DNA of 64,000 bases, taken from NCBI GenBank assembly GCA_963696655.1, contig CAVOLB010000130.1:27940-91939 (forward strand), given 5' to 3'. Position numbers and translations under genes: made by a program. Positions 36,117 through 44,336 of the stretch are shown piece after piece. How positions within the stretch are numbered: position 1 is the stretch's first letter; every line of letters begins with the position of its first letter. The notes under the pieces are model-generated. The model was not told the DNA's origin, made no database searches, and saw nothing but the letters and a program-made list of their open reading frames with translations. Source of the stretch: Hypericibacter sp963696655 (GTDB taxonomy: Bacteria > Pseudomonadota > Alphaproteobacteria > Dongiales > Dongiaceae).

Positions 36117-36725
36117 CTAGACGACGCCGTGGATCTTGGCGAAGGGATCCCAGCTCGCGTTGCGGTGCCACTCATACTCGGCCCAGACTGCCACTTGCCG
36201 GGCCTGCTCCTCGCCGCAGAGCCGTGCGATCACGGCGAGGCTCATATCGATGCCGGCCGAGACGCCCGATGACGTCGCGAACTTTCCATCCTCGACCCAG
36301 CGCGCCTGGGGCTGCCACAGGACCCGCGGTCCCTGCGCGTTGACCCAGGCGAAGGCCATCTTGTTTGTCGTCGCCTCTATGCCGTCGAGCAACCCCGCCT
36401 TGGCGAGCAGGGCGCTCCCGGTACAGACGGAGGTGACCAAATTCGCCGCCGCGGCCTTTTCCCGCAACCAGGACAGAAGCGCCGGATTGCCGACCTCGCG
36501 GCGCGTGCCGCGGCCGCCCGGGACGAGCAGGATGTCGTAACGACCGTCATCGGCGAACAGCGCGTCGGCGACCGAACGCGGACCCTGGGCGCTGGCGACG
36601 GTTCGTTCCCGCTCGGCCACCAGCCGGATCTTGAACTCCTCCGGCATCATGCCGAACATCTCCAGAGGGCCGAAAACGTCCAGCAGCTCGAATTCGGGAA
36701 AGATCAGGACGCCGAGGGTTCGCAT
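36117..36725 (-). CDS. DJ-1/PfpI-family protein
   Basis: This 202-residue class I glutamine-amidotransferase-like protein has the nucleophile elbow with Cys101 in VTSVCTGSAL and Glu13 near the N-terminus (PEFELLD), in the arrangement of isonitrile hydratase/ThiJ-like proteins. Its function is unclear; glyoxalase, isonitrile hydratase and chaperone roles occur in the family. I chose the ATG at 36725 because AGGAG lies 6-7 bases upstream; the longer open frame to 36830 lacks one. Divergent from pyrophosphatase. Confidence 0.85.
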   Translation of the reverse strand: MRTLGVLIFPEFELLDVFGPLEMFGMMPEEFKIRLVAERERTVASAQGPRSVADALFADDGRYDILLVPGGRGTRREVGNPALLSWLREKAAAANLVTSVCTGSALLAKAGLLDGIEATTNKMAFAWVNAQGPRVLWQPQARWVEDGKFATSSGVSAGIDMSLAVIARLCGEEQARQVAVWAEYEWHRNASWDPFAKIHGVV

Positions 36726-36853
36726 GGGCTTCTCCTTCCGCTGGGGACCTGTCGCCACGCCATTCCAACTCGGTCTTACCGGATGGCACTCCGGCCCGAT
36801 GGACGTGATAAGATCATGGCACCCGATCATTGCCGGAAAACAGGGAGCTTCGC

Positions 36854-37393
36854 ATGGATCTCTCGAAAATCGCCATCGGCCGCGATCCGCCGCGGGACGT
36901 CAACGCCCTGATCGAGATTCCATTGGGCGGACCGTCGGTCAAATATGAGATCGACAAGGAATCCGGCGTCCTGGTGGTCGATCGCTTCCTGCACACGGCC
37001 ATGTTCTATCCGGGCAATTACGGATTCATTCCGGGCACGCTGTCCAGCGACGGCGATCCCTGCGATGTGCTGGTGGTGAGCCAGGTGCCCGTGGTGCCGG
37101 GTTGCATCATCCGCTGCCGCCCCGTCGGCGTCCTGCTGATGGAGGACGAGGCCGGCGGCGACGAGAAGATCCTGGCGGTGCCGGTCGAGGCGCTGCATCC
37201 CTTCTATACCGGAATCCGCAACCATGAGGATCTGCCCCCGATCCTGCGCGAGCAGATCGCCCACTTCTTCCAGCACTACAAGGATCTGGAACAGGGCAAA
37301 TGGACCAAGATCACCGGGTGGAAGGGACCCTCGGTGGCCGAGCAGCTGATCCTGGAAGGCATCGAGCGCGCGAAGGCGAAGAAGGCGCGCTGA
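36854..37393 (+). CDS. ppa: Inorganic pyrophosphatase (family I)
   Basis: This 179-residue soluble pyrophosphatase hydrolyses pyrophosphate from biosynthetic reactions. Family I landmarks are visible: EIPLGGPSVKYEID, YPGNYGFIPGT and the metal-binding DGDPCDVLV signature. The ATG at 36854 has AGGGAG upstream. Length and motifs are normal for the hexameric bacterial enzyme. Confidence 0.97.
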   Translation: MDLSKIAIGRDPPRDVNALIEIPLGGPSVKYEIDKESGVLVVDRFLHTAMFYPGNYGFIPGTLSSDGDPCDVLVVSQVPVVPGCIIRCRPVGVLLMEDEAGGDEKILAVPVEALHPFYTGIRNHEDLPPILREQIAHFFQHYKDLEQGKWTKITGWKGPSVAEQLILEGIERAKAKKAR

Positions 37394-37415
37394 CGAGCGC
37401 GGCACACCGGAAAGG

Positions 37416-37745
37416 TCAGCACCGCGCGCAATGCGCTTTCAAGTCGGCCAGCGAGATGCTGAGGGAACAGCCGCCATATTTCTCGGCGCTGCGATCCCCC
37501 TCCTCCACGAGAACCGTTTCCCAGCGCTCATAAGGATCGGGCTTGGCACCGACCGCCGTCGCCTGGGGCGGCGGCTCCATCAGGATCACGAATTCCAACC
37601 CGGCCGGAAGACTCCGACGGCTCCCGCCCGTATAGGGCGCCAGCCAATGAGTCAGCACCCCGGCTTCGAACTCGGACAGGACGACATAACGGGCGCCCTC
37701 TTGGGGCGGGGCATCGTCAGCGATTTTCGACTCTGAGGTTGACAT
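37416..37745 (-). CDS. Conserved-looking hypothetical protein
   Basis: This 109-residue soluble protein is not one I recognise. It has a disordered N-terminus, a central part rich in Pro and Gly, and a Cys near each of residues 93, 106 and 109. It is ATG-started, convergent with ppa (gap 22 bases) and divergent from the cupin gene. The intact frame filling the space between its neighbours is the main support. Confidence 0.55.
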   Translation of the reverse strand: MSTSESKIADDAPPQEGARYVVLSEFEAGVLTHWLAPYTGGSRRSLPAGLEFVILMEPPPQATAVGAKPDPYERWETVLVEEGDRSAEKYGGCSLSISLADLKAHCARC

Positions 37746-37858
37746 CTTCTTGCGAACCTAACAACGGCAGGCTCCCGGCGCCACAGGACCCGCTCCGGTA
37801 TTGCCAAGGTCGATCTCCGGGAGCAAGTTGCCAGCGGGCTTTCGCGAGGAACAGACTC

Positions 37859-38302
37859 ATGCAGCCACAGGCGCAGCCGGCAATCGCAATCGGCGGTCTC
37901 GAGATCCGCTATCTGATGGACGGCACCGTGAACGGCGCCGGCGTCGGGATGTTCGAGCTCACGGTGCAGCCCGGCGCGCGGGTGCCGCCGGCCCACAGCC
38001 ACACGAACAACGAAGAGATCGTCTATGTGCTGGAGGGGACGCTGCGCTACTCGGTCGATGGCGAGGTGCGCGACCTGGAGCCCGGCGAGCGCATGTACAC
38101 GCCCCGCGGTTCCGTCCACGCCTTCAGCAATCCGCATGACCGCACGGCGCGCGCGCTGATCGTGCTGACGCCCGATATCGGCGCGCAATATTTCCGCGAC
38201 ATCGCCGCGGTCGTCGGCGCGCCCGGCGGCCCCTCCCCTGTCAAGATGGCGGAGATCATGACCCGCTATGGGCTGGTTCTGGCACCGCCGCCCCGGAGCT
38301 AG
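37859..38302 (+). CDS. Cupin-domain protein
   Basis: This is a 147-residue single-domain cupin. The metal-site motif 1 is PPAHSHTNNEEIVYVLEG, with His, His and Glu ligands, and motif 2 is PRGSVHAFSNP. The reaction is unknown; small cupins of this kind act as dioxygenases, isomerases or binding proteins. The ATG has GAGGAA upstream. The next small gene starts 45 bases later and may be co-transcribed. Confidence 0.82.
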   Translation: MQPQAQPAIAIGGLEIRYLMDGTVNGAGVGMFELTVQPGARVPPAHSHTNNEEIVYVLEGTLRYSVDGEVRDLEPGERMYTPRGSVHAFSNPHDRTARALIVLTPDIGAQYFRDIAAVVGAPGGPSPVKMAEIMTRYGLVLAPPPRS

Positions 38303-38347
38303 CGGCCTCGCCATGAGCCCGGCTTTCCCCGATTTGGAGATCTCGTG

Positions 38348-38641
38348 ATGGCCGGCGATGGCGGTTTCGTCCGTAAATATGTCCAGAAGTTCCAGACCCT
38401 CGCGACTCGCACCCAGTTGAAGCAGAAGGTCGACGACGAGCTGACGGCTCTGGTGGCCGAGACCCGGCAGCAGGCCCTGGCCTGGAAGAGCGACCTGTCG
38501 GCGGAGCAGTTGCTGGCCGGCATCGCGGGCCAGCTGAATCTCCTGACCCGGATGTCCGACCCCCAGGATTCCCGGCAGTCGGACATGAATGCCCGCATCG
38601 CCTTTCTTCGAGCCGCGCGGAAGATGCTGCTCGAGAAGTGA
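38348..38641 (+). CDS. Small helical protein of unknown function
   Basis: This 97-residue, charged and mostly helical protein has no membrane segment and no domain I recognise. The ATG at 38348 is preferred, with GGAG upstream; a GTG at 38345 is also possible. It follows the cupin gene in the same direction. Confidence 0.5.
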   Translation: MAGDGGFVRKYVQKFQTLATRTQLKQKVDDELTALVAETRQQALAWKSDLSAEQLLAGIAGQLNLLTRMSDPQDSRQSDMNARIAFLRAARKMLLEK

Positions 38642-38744
38642 GCCGCCCGGCCGGCTCCGGCGGAAGCCGGCAATCGGAAAAGCACGAATGCGGAACGCCC
38701 CCGGAATGAAATCCTTCATGCCGGGTGTTGCAAGGCGTCCTCAG

Positions 38745-38769
38745 GGAACTATTTGACCCCTCGGCTGTT
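38745..38769 (+). promoter_or_regulatory. Candidate EcfG-type general-stress promoter
   Basis: GGAAC (38745-38749) is followed by 17 bases and GTT (38767-38769), close to the alphaproteobacterial EcfG consensus GGAAC-N16/17-CGTT, with T in place of the C. It lies 74 bases before the SYLF-protein gene, on the correct strand. Confidence 0.5.
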
Positions 38770-38842
38770 CACGATGAAGCCGGCGGGCTAGACTGACCGC
38801 CATATTGATTCAATCAAACCTGGAAATAATGGAGAAAGCGTC

Positions 38843-39376
38843 ATGATGGGGAAGCGTATTTTGGGACTGGTCGCCGCCTTGCTGGCCGTAGCCACGATCA
38901 GTTCTGCCGCCCTTGCCTGGGATCCCGCCGCCGAGAAAAAGGCGCACGACACGATCGCGATGTTCAAGAAGACGGATCCCAGCATCCAGGCCTTCTTCGA
39001 CAAGGCCTATGGCTATGCGGTCTTCCCGGAGATCGCCAAGGGTGCCATCGGCATCGGCGGCGCGCGCGGCGAAGGGACGGTCTTCGAGGGCGGCAAGGCC
39101 ATCGGCTCGACCGTCATGTCGCAGGTCACGATCGGCCTGCAGCTCGGCGGCCAGACCTACAGCGAGATCATCTTCTTCCAGAACAAGGCCGCTCTCGACG
39201 CTTTCACCAAGGGCAACTATGAGTTCTCGGCCAACGCCTCGGCCATCGCCGCCAAGGAAGGCGCTTCGAAGACGGCGAACTACAATATGGGTGTCGCCAT
39301 CTTTACGGCGGGCACGGAAGGGCTGATGTTCGAGGCCAGCGTCGGTGGCCAGAAGTTCAGCTACACGCCGCGGTAA
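38843..39376 (+). CDS. Exported SYLF/Ysc84-domain protein
   Basis: This 177-residue protein has a Sec signal peptide (cleavage near ALA at 24-26) and a SYLF/Ysc84-like lipid-binding domain. Supporting blocks are FFDKAYGYAVFPEIAKGAIGIGGARGEG and VTIGLQLGGQTYSEIIFF. The family binds phosphoinositides in eukaryotes; the bacterial role is unclear but envelope-related. A likely EcfG promoter upstream suggests general-stress control. A strong terminator follows. Confidence 0.87.
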   Translation: MMGKRILGLVAALLAVATISSAALAWDPAAEKKAHDTIAMFKKTDPSIQAFFDKAYGYAVFPEIAKGAIGIGGARGEGTVFEGGKAIGSTVMSQVTIGLQLGGQTYSEIIFFQNKAALDAFTKGNYEFSANASAIAAKEGASKTANYNMGVAIFTAGTEGLMFEASVGGQKFSYTPR

Positions 39377-39404
39377 CGCTCTACGGACGACGAGACCTGC
39401 CTGC

Positions 39405-39435
39405 AACAGGCGCCGGCAAAACCGGCGCCTGTTTT
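39405..39435. terminator. Bidirectional rho-independent terminator
   Basis: AACAGGCGCCGG and CCGGCGCCTGTT form a perfect 12-bp stem with a 5-base loop (39417-39421), followed by TTTT on the plus strand and preceded by AA. It lies between the convergent SYLF and aldehyde dehydrogenase genes. Confidence 0.85.
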
Positions 39436-39457
39436 GCGTCCAGCTTCGCTCCGGCCC

Positions 39458-40936
39458 TCAGTCATGCTTCATGACGAGCGTCTTCAGGGTCGTCAGCTCA
39501 TGGAGCGCCGCCATGCCCTTCTCGCGGCCATGGCCGGATTTCTTCATGCCGCCGAAGGGCAGCTCGATCCCGCCGCCGGCCCCATAGGCATTGATATAGA
39601 CCTGACCCGCCTTCACCTTGCGGGCGACGCGCGTGGCGCGCTTGGTGTTCTGGGTCCAGATGCCGGCGATCAGCGCGAAGTCGGTTGAATTGGCCAGTGC
39701 GATCGCATCGCTCTCGTCCTCGAACGGAATGGCCGCCAGGACGGGGCCGAACACCTCCTCGCGGGCCAGCATGTTGGCGCGCGCCACAGGGCCATAGAGC
39801 TTCGGCGTGACGAAATAGCCCTCCTTCGGCACGCCGTCGGCGATCCGGCCCTCGGCCAGCAGCGGAATGCCGTCGGACGCCGCGTTCGCGCAGAAGGCCT
39901 CGACGCGCTTCTTCTGGCGCGGATTGATCAGCGGCCCGAGATCGAGATCCATGGCCGGCGTCCCGGCCCGCAATCCTGAAAAGCGGTCGATCACGGCGCC
40001 GACGATGCGGTCATAGCCGCTGCGCTCGATCAGGAGACGTGAACCCGCCGAGCAGGTCTGCCCGGCATTCTGGACGATGGCATTGACGAGGCTCGGCAGC
40101 GCCGCCTCGAGATCGACATCCGCGAACACGACCTGGGGCGACTTGCCGCCGAGCTCGAGCGTGCAGCCGATATGGTTCTTCGCGGCCGCCGTCTGGACCA
40201 GCACGCCCACCTCCGGGCTGCCGGTGAAGGCCACGAAGTCGATCCCGCGATGGGCGATCAGGGCCGCTCCCGCTTCCGTGCCCAATCCCGGCACGATGTT
40301 GATCGCGCCCTCGGGGAAGCCGGCCTCGACCGACAGCTCCGCCAGGCGCAGCGAGGTGAGGCAGGCATCCTCGGCCGGCTTGAGCACGGTCGCATTGCCG
40401 ACGGCCAGAGCGGGCGCCAGCGTCCGCGCGAACATCTGCACCGGGTAGTTCCAGGGGATGATATGGCCGGTCACGCCGTGCGGCTCATGTTCGGTGGCGA
40501 CGAAATAGCCGTTGAGGAAGGGGATCGTCTCGCCATGGAACTTGTCGGCGGCCCCGCCATAGAACTCGAAATAGCGGGCGCAGGCCTGAACGTCGGCACG
40601 TGCCTGTTTCATCGGCTTGCCGGTGTCGCGCGCCTCGATCAGGGCCAGCTCTTCCGCATGATCGAGGACGATCAGACCCATCTTCGACAGGAGCCGGCCC
40701 CGCTCCGCGGCCGAGAGCCGGCCCCAGGCGCCCGTCTCGTGCGCCTTGCGGGCGGCGGCGACCGCGGCATCGATATCGGCCGCATTGCCGGCCGCGATCT
40801 GCGCGTAGGCGATGCCCTCGGCGGGCGCATAGACATCGACGGTGCGGCCGGAGGCCGAGGGTCGCCAGCGATTGTCGATGAATACGCCCCGGGCGGATTC
40901 CATCGCGGCGGCGCGTTTGACGGTTTCGGCGGTCAT
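39458..40936 (-). CDS. Aldehyde dehydrogenase of the acyl-CoA cluster
   Basis: This 492-residue ALDH-superfamily enzyme has PWNYP at 161-165, catalytic Glu261 (LELGGKSPQ) and Cys295 (GQTCSAGSR). I chose the ATG at 40936, which has GGGAGA upstream and precedes the region of homology. It is the last gene of the leftward cluster with a CoA transferase, MmgE/PrpD, acyl-CoA dehydrogenase and MaoC-like hydratase. Its substrate is probably an aldehyde entering or leaving that route. Confidence 0.92.
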   Translation of the reverse strand: MTAETVKRAAAMESARGVFIDNRWRPSASGRTVDVYAPAEGIAYAQIAAGNAADIDAAVAAARKAHETGAWGRLSAAERGRLLSKMGLIVLDHAEELALIEARDTGKPMKQARADVQACARYFEFYGGAADKFHGETIPFLNGYFVATEHEPHGVTGHIIPWNYPVQMFARTLAPALAVGNATVLKPAEDACLTSLRLAELSVEAGFPEGAINIVPGLGTEAGAALIAHRGIDFVAFTGSPEVGVLVQTAAAKNHIGCTLELGGKSPQVVFADVDLEAALPSLVNAIVQNAGQTCSAGSRLLIERSGYDRIVGAVIDRFSGLRAGTPAMDLDLGPLINPRQKKRVEAFCANAASDGIPLLAEGRIADGVPKEGYFVTPKLYGPVARANMLAREEVFGPVLAAIPFEDESDAIALANSTDFALIAGIWTQNTKRATRVARKVKAGQVYINAYGAGGGIELPFGGMKKSGHGREKGMAALHELTTLKTLVMKHD

Positions 40937-40961
40937 TTCCGGTTCTCCCGGCTTGCGGATG

Positions 40962-41831
40962 TCATGAAAAGGCGACCCTGGCTTCCATATGGACCTGGCC
41001 CGTGGGCCCTTGCGTCCAGAACAGGTTTTCCTCGCCGGCGCCGCCGGCACAGACCGCCAGCGGCTCGCCGACGATGGCGGGCGACAGCCCGCGATAATCG
41101 AAGCGCTTCGGCACCCGCCCGGCTTCGATGGCGGCGCGATTGAAGAGCAGCGTGGCCTGGAGCGGGCCATGGACGACCAGTCCCGGATAGCCTTCGACGC
41201 CGGTGGCATAAGGCTGGTCGTAATGGATGCGGTGCCCGTTGAAGGTGATGGCCGAATAGCGGAACAGGAATGTCGGCGTGGTCTCGATCGGCCAGGACCG
41301 ACGCGGCACCCGCGGCGACCCGCTCTTGTCGCCCGCGGACTCCGTCGACGGGAGTTTCGCCGCCTCGCGATAGACGGCGTCCTGCCGGTCCCGGATGGCG
41401 AGGCCGCGCTCCGTCAGATAATCGTGGCTGACCGTCACGAAACAGAGCGTGCCGCTGCGACCCTGCTTGAAGGTCACGTCGGTGATGGTGGAGACCAGGC
41501 GGACCTGATCGCCGACCCGGAGCGAATCGAAGGTCTCGATCGCACCGCCCGCCCACATCCGCCGGGGCTGCGGGACCGGCGGCAGATCGCGGTTCTTGGC
41601 GGGATGGCCGTCGGGCCCGAGCTCCGCCATGCCGGCGATCCGGGGCGAAAGGCACCAATGGAGACCGAGCGGTGCCGCCCCAGCCTCGACCGCGGCCAGA
41701 TGCGGATCGAAGACCGCGCGGTAGCTCGCATCGAGGCGCGGGGTGACGATGTCCTGCTGCTCGGTGCGCCGCCCGATCCATTCGGCGAAGGGTTTCCCGA
41801 TGCCGTCCGTCGCCTTGGTATCTCCGTTCAC
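40962..41831 (-). CDS. MaoC-like hydratase (mesaconyl/itaconyl-CoA hydratase type)
   Basis: This 289-residue double hot-dog protein has an N-terminal FAS1-type dehydratase half and a C-terminal MaoC half containing the hydratase motif FRYSAITFNGHRIHYD. The architecture matches mesaconyl-C4-CoA, itaconyl-CoA and beta-methylmalyl-type hydratases. It would hydrate an enoyl-CoA made by the neighbouring acyl-CoA dehydrogenase or CoA transferase. It starts at GTG 41831, 15 bases after the dehydrogenase stop. Confidence 0.83.
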   Translation of the reverse strand: MNGDTKATDGIGKPFAEWIGRRTEQQDIVTPRLDASYRAVFDPHLAAVEAGAAPLGLHWCLSPRIAGMAELGPDGHPAKNRDLPPVPQPRRMWAGGAIETFDSLRVGDQVRLVSTITDVTFKQGRSGTLCFVTVSHDYLTERGLAIRDRQDAVYREAAKLPSTESAGDKSGSPRVPRRSWPIETTPTFLFRYSAITFNGHRIHYDQPYATGVEGYPGLVVHGPLQATLLFNRAAIEAGRVPKRFDYRGLSPAIVGEPLAVCAGGAGEENLFWTQGPTGQVHMEARVAFS

Positions 41832-41846
41832 GCGAACGCCCTTCGG

Positions 41847-43004
41847 TCAGTAGGAGCGCGGCATGCCCAGCACATGCTCGGAGAGATAGGACAGGATCAG
41901 GTTGGTCGATATGGGCGCCACCTGATAGAGCCGGGTCTCCCGGAACTTGCGCTCGACATCATACTCTTCGGCAAAGCCGAACCCGCCATGGGTCTGGATG
42001 CAGGCATTGGCGGCCTCGTTCGAGGCGTCGGCCGCCAGCATCTTCGCCATGTTGGCCTCGGTCCCGCAATCGCGCCCCGCCTCATAGAGCCGCACGGCCT
42101 CCTTCACCATCAGCTCGGCCGCCCGCATATTGGCGTAGGCGCGCGCGATCGGGAACTGAATGCCCTGATTCATGCCGATCGGCCGGCCGAACACGACGCG
42201 CTCCTTGGCATAGCCCGAGGCCTTCTCGATCAGCCATTTGGCGTCGCCGACGCATTCGGCCGCGATGAGGATGCGCTCGGCATTCATGCCGGAGAGGATG
42301 TAGCGGAAGCCCTTGCCTTCCTCGCCGACCAGGTTCTCCGCCGGCACGCGGACATTGTCGAAGAAGACCTCGGTGGTCGAGTGATTCATCATCGTGCGGA
42401 TCGGCCGGATGGTCAGGCCGGCCTCGAGGGCCTCGCGCATGTCGAGCACGAAGACCGAGAGCCCGTCGGTCTTCTTGGCGACCTGGTCGCGCGGCGTGGT
42501 GCGGGCGAGCAGCAGCATCAGATCGGAATATTCCGCGCGGCTGGTCCATATCTTCTGGCCGTTGACGACATAATGGTCGCCGTCTTTGCGCGCGAAGGTG
42601 CGAAGCGAGGTCGTGTCGGTGCCGCTGCCGGGCTCGGTCACGCCGAAGGCCTGGAGCCGGAGCTGGCCCGACGCGATCCCCGGCAGATAGCGCGATTTCT
42701 GGTCCGCGTTGCCGTGCCGCAGCACCGTCCCCATGATGTACATCTGCGCATGGCAGGCGGCGCCGTTGCAGCCGGCGCGCTGGATCTCCTCGAGGACGGC
42801 CGCTGCGGCGGAGAGCGTCAGCCCCGCCCCGCCATACTCCTCGGGGATCAGGGTCGCGAGATAGCCCGCCTCGGTCAGCGCTGTGACGAACGCCGCGGGA
42901 TAGGCCCGCTCCGCATCGAGCTTGCGCCAATAGTCGCCCGGAAACTGCGCACAGAGCTTCTGCACCGCGTCGCGGATCTCCTTATGGTCTTCCGCCTCGA
43001 GCAT
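41847..43004 (-). CDS. Acyl-CoA dehydrogenase
   Basis: This 385-residue FAD enzyme oxidises an acyl-CoA to an enoyl-CoA. The N-terminal helical part, the FAD/substrate loop FGVTEPGSGTDT and the C-terminal QTHGGFGFAEEYDVERKFRETR block are clear. The usual catalytic YEGTxEI segment is replaced by YQVAPISTNLIL, a form I associate with a subfamily ending in HVLGxPRSY; the catalytic base is not obvious there. The gap to the upstream MmgE/PrpD gene is 3 bases. Confidence 0.92.
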   Translation of the reverse strand: MLEAEDHKEIRDAVQKLCAQFPGDYWRKLDAERAYPAAFVTALTEAGYLATLIPEEYGGAGLTLSAAAAVLEEIQRAGCNGAACHAQMYIMGTVLRHGNADQKSRYLPGIASGQLRLQAFGVTEPGSGTDTTSLRTFARKDGDHYVVNGQKIWTSRAEYSDLMLLLARTTPRDQVAKKTDGLSVFVLDMREALEAGLTIRPIRTMMNHSTTEVFFDNVRVPAENLVGEEGKGFRYILSGMNAERILIAAECVGDAKWLIEKASGYAKERVVFGRPIGMNQGIQFPIARAYANMRAAELMVKEAVRLYEAGRDCGTEANMAKMLAADASNEAANACIQTHGGFGFAEEYDVERKFRETRLYQVAPISTNLILSYLSEHVLGMPRSY

Positions 43005-43007
43005 CGA

Positions 43008-44336
43008 TCAGGCGCTCCGCCGCCGCGCGACCGGCGGCTCGCCGCCGCGCCGGAAGAGGCCCAGCTCCGCGACCGGCCGGTCGTCGACAAGCGCATTCAC
43101 CGCGGCGATGAAGCGATCCGCCTCGTCGGCCGGTATGCCGCCCGCGGTCAGATGCAGCCGCGCCTTGACCGCCAGCTCGGCGTCCGTCACCGGGTTCTCC
43201 GGGTCGCCCTTGCAGGCGCGCCGGATGGCGTTGAACTTCCGGCCGTCGGTGGTCTCGACCGAGACCTCCGAGCCCCAGGCGTCCGGATAGGCCGCATCGA
43301 TCGAGGGCGATTTGGCGACCGTCACCTTGCTGCGCCATTCCGCGGCCCGGGCGCGCGAATCCTTGTCGAAGCTCGATTGCACGACGCGTCCGTCCATGAG
43401 CGCGATCGCGACGCAATGCTGCAGCGAGAATTTGGCGCTGTAGGGATCTTCGGGCATGGGCCGGTCGCAGACATCGAGCGCCGCCTGATAGGTGCCGACC
43501 GCGATGCGCGCGGGTGTCGCACCGCCCAGCTCGGCATGCAGCCCGATCGCGGCGTCGATCGTCGGCTGGGCATGCCGGCAGCAGGGCCAGGGCTTGATCG
43601 AGGTCCGCGTCAGCTCCCAGGGCCCCTCGGGCTGCGCGGTCACGGCCGCAGGGACCGGGTCGGGGCAGAGGCCGGCGAAGAAGCCCTTCTCGCCCTCGAG
43701 AATCCGATCGGCGCCGGTAAAGCCTTCCTTCGCGAGATAGGCCGCCAGCACGCCGGATTCGGCGCCGCGCGCGGTGTGCAGATGCTTGCTCATAGCACCC
43801 GCGGCGAGGAACTCCCAGAGACCCGAGGATTGCGTGCCGGCATTGCCGAGCGCCCAGACCGCCTGGTCCTCGCTCAAGCCGATCAGCTCGGCCACCGCCA
43901 TCGCCGAGCCGAAGGGCCCGCAGGTCGAGGTGTTGTGCCAGATCCGGTAATGCGCCTTGCCGACGGCGTTGCCGACACGGCAGCAGGCCTCGTAGCCCGC
44001 CAGCACGGCCTTGAGGAACGCATGTCCGCCCAGGCCGCGTTCCTCCGCGACCGCCCAGGCCGCAGGGACCACGATGCAACCCGGGTGGGTCACGGAGTTG
44101 CGATGCAGATCGTCCATCTCGAGGATGTGCGCGATGCCGCCGAGATAGAAGGCGCGCCGCGCGGTGTCGCCGGTCTCGGGCGGAGCTACCGCCTTCAGCA
44201 TGCGCGCCGGCTCCGTCTTCAAGGCGCCCAGCGCGCAGCTCAGCGTGTCGAGCACGAAATAGGCCGACCAGCGCAGATCCCGCTCCGAGACAGGCTTGGT
44301 CCGGACGATGCGGACGAGTTCGCGCGTCAGACTCAC
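43008..44336 (-). CDS. MmgE/PrpD-family protein
   Basis: This 442-residue member of the family includes 2-methylcitrate dehydratase and cis-aconitate decarboxylase relatives. The ILEMDDLHRNSVTHPGCIVVPAA block and the KPWPCCRHAQPTIDA block are typical. The substrate cannot be read from sequence. The GTG start overlaps the stop of the upstream CoA transferase (GTGA), so they are coupled; a branched di- or tricarboxylate is a reasonable guess. Confidence 0.88.
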   Translation of the reverse strand: MSLTRELVRIVRTKPVSERDLRWSAYFVLDTLSCALGALKTEPARMLKAVAPPETGDTARRAFYLGGIAHILEMDDLHRNSVTHPGCIVVPAAWAVAEERGLGGHAFLKAVLAGYEACCRVGNAVGKAHYRIWHNTSTCGPFGSAMAVAELIGLSEDQAVWALGNAGTQSSGLWEFLAAGAMSKHLHTARGAESGVLAAYLAKEGFTGADRILEGEKGFFAGLCPDPVPAAVTAQPEGPWELTRTSIKPWPCCRHAQPTIDAAIGLHAELGGATPARIAVGTYQAALDVCDRPMPEDPYSAKFSLQHCVAIALMDGRVVQSSFDKDSRARAAEWRSKVTVAKSPSIDAAYPDAWGSEVSVETTDGRKFNAIRRACKGDPENPVTDAELAVKARLHLTAGGIPADEADRFIAAVNALVDDRPVAELGLFRRGGEPPVARRRSA

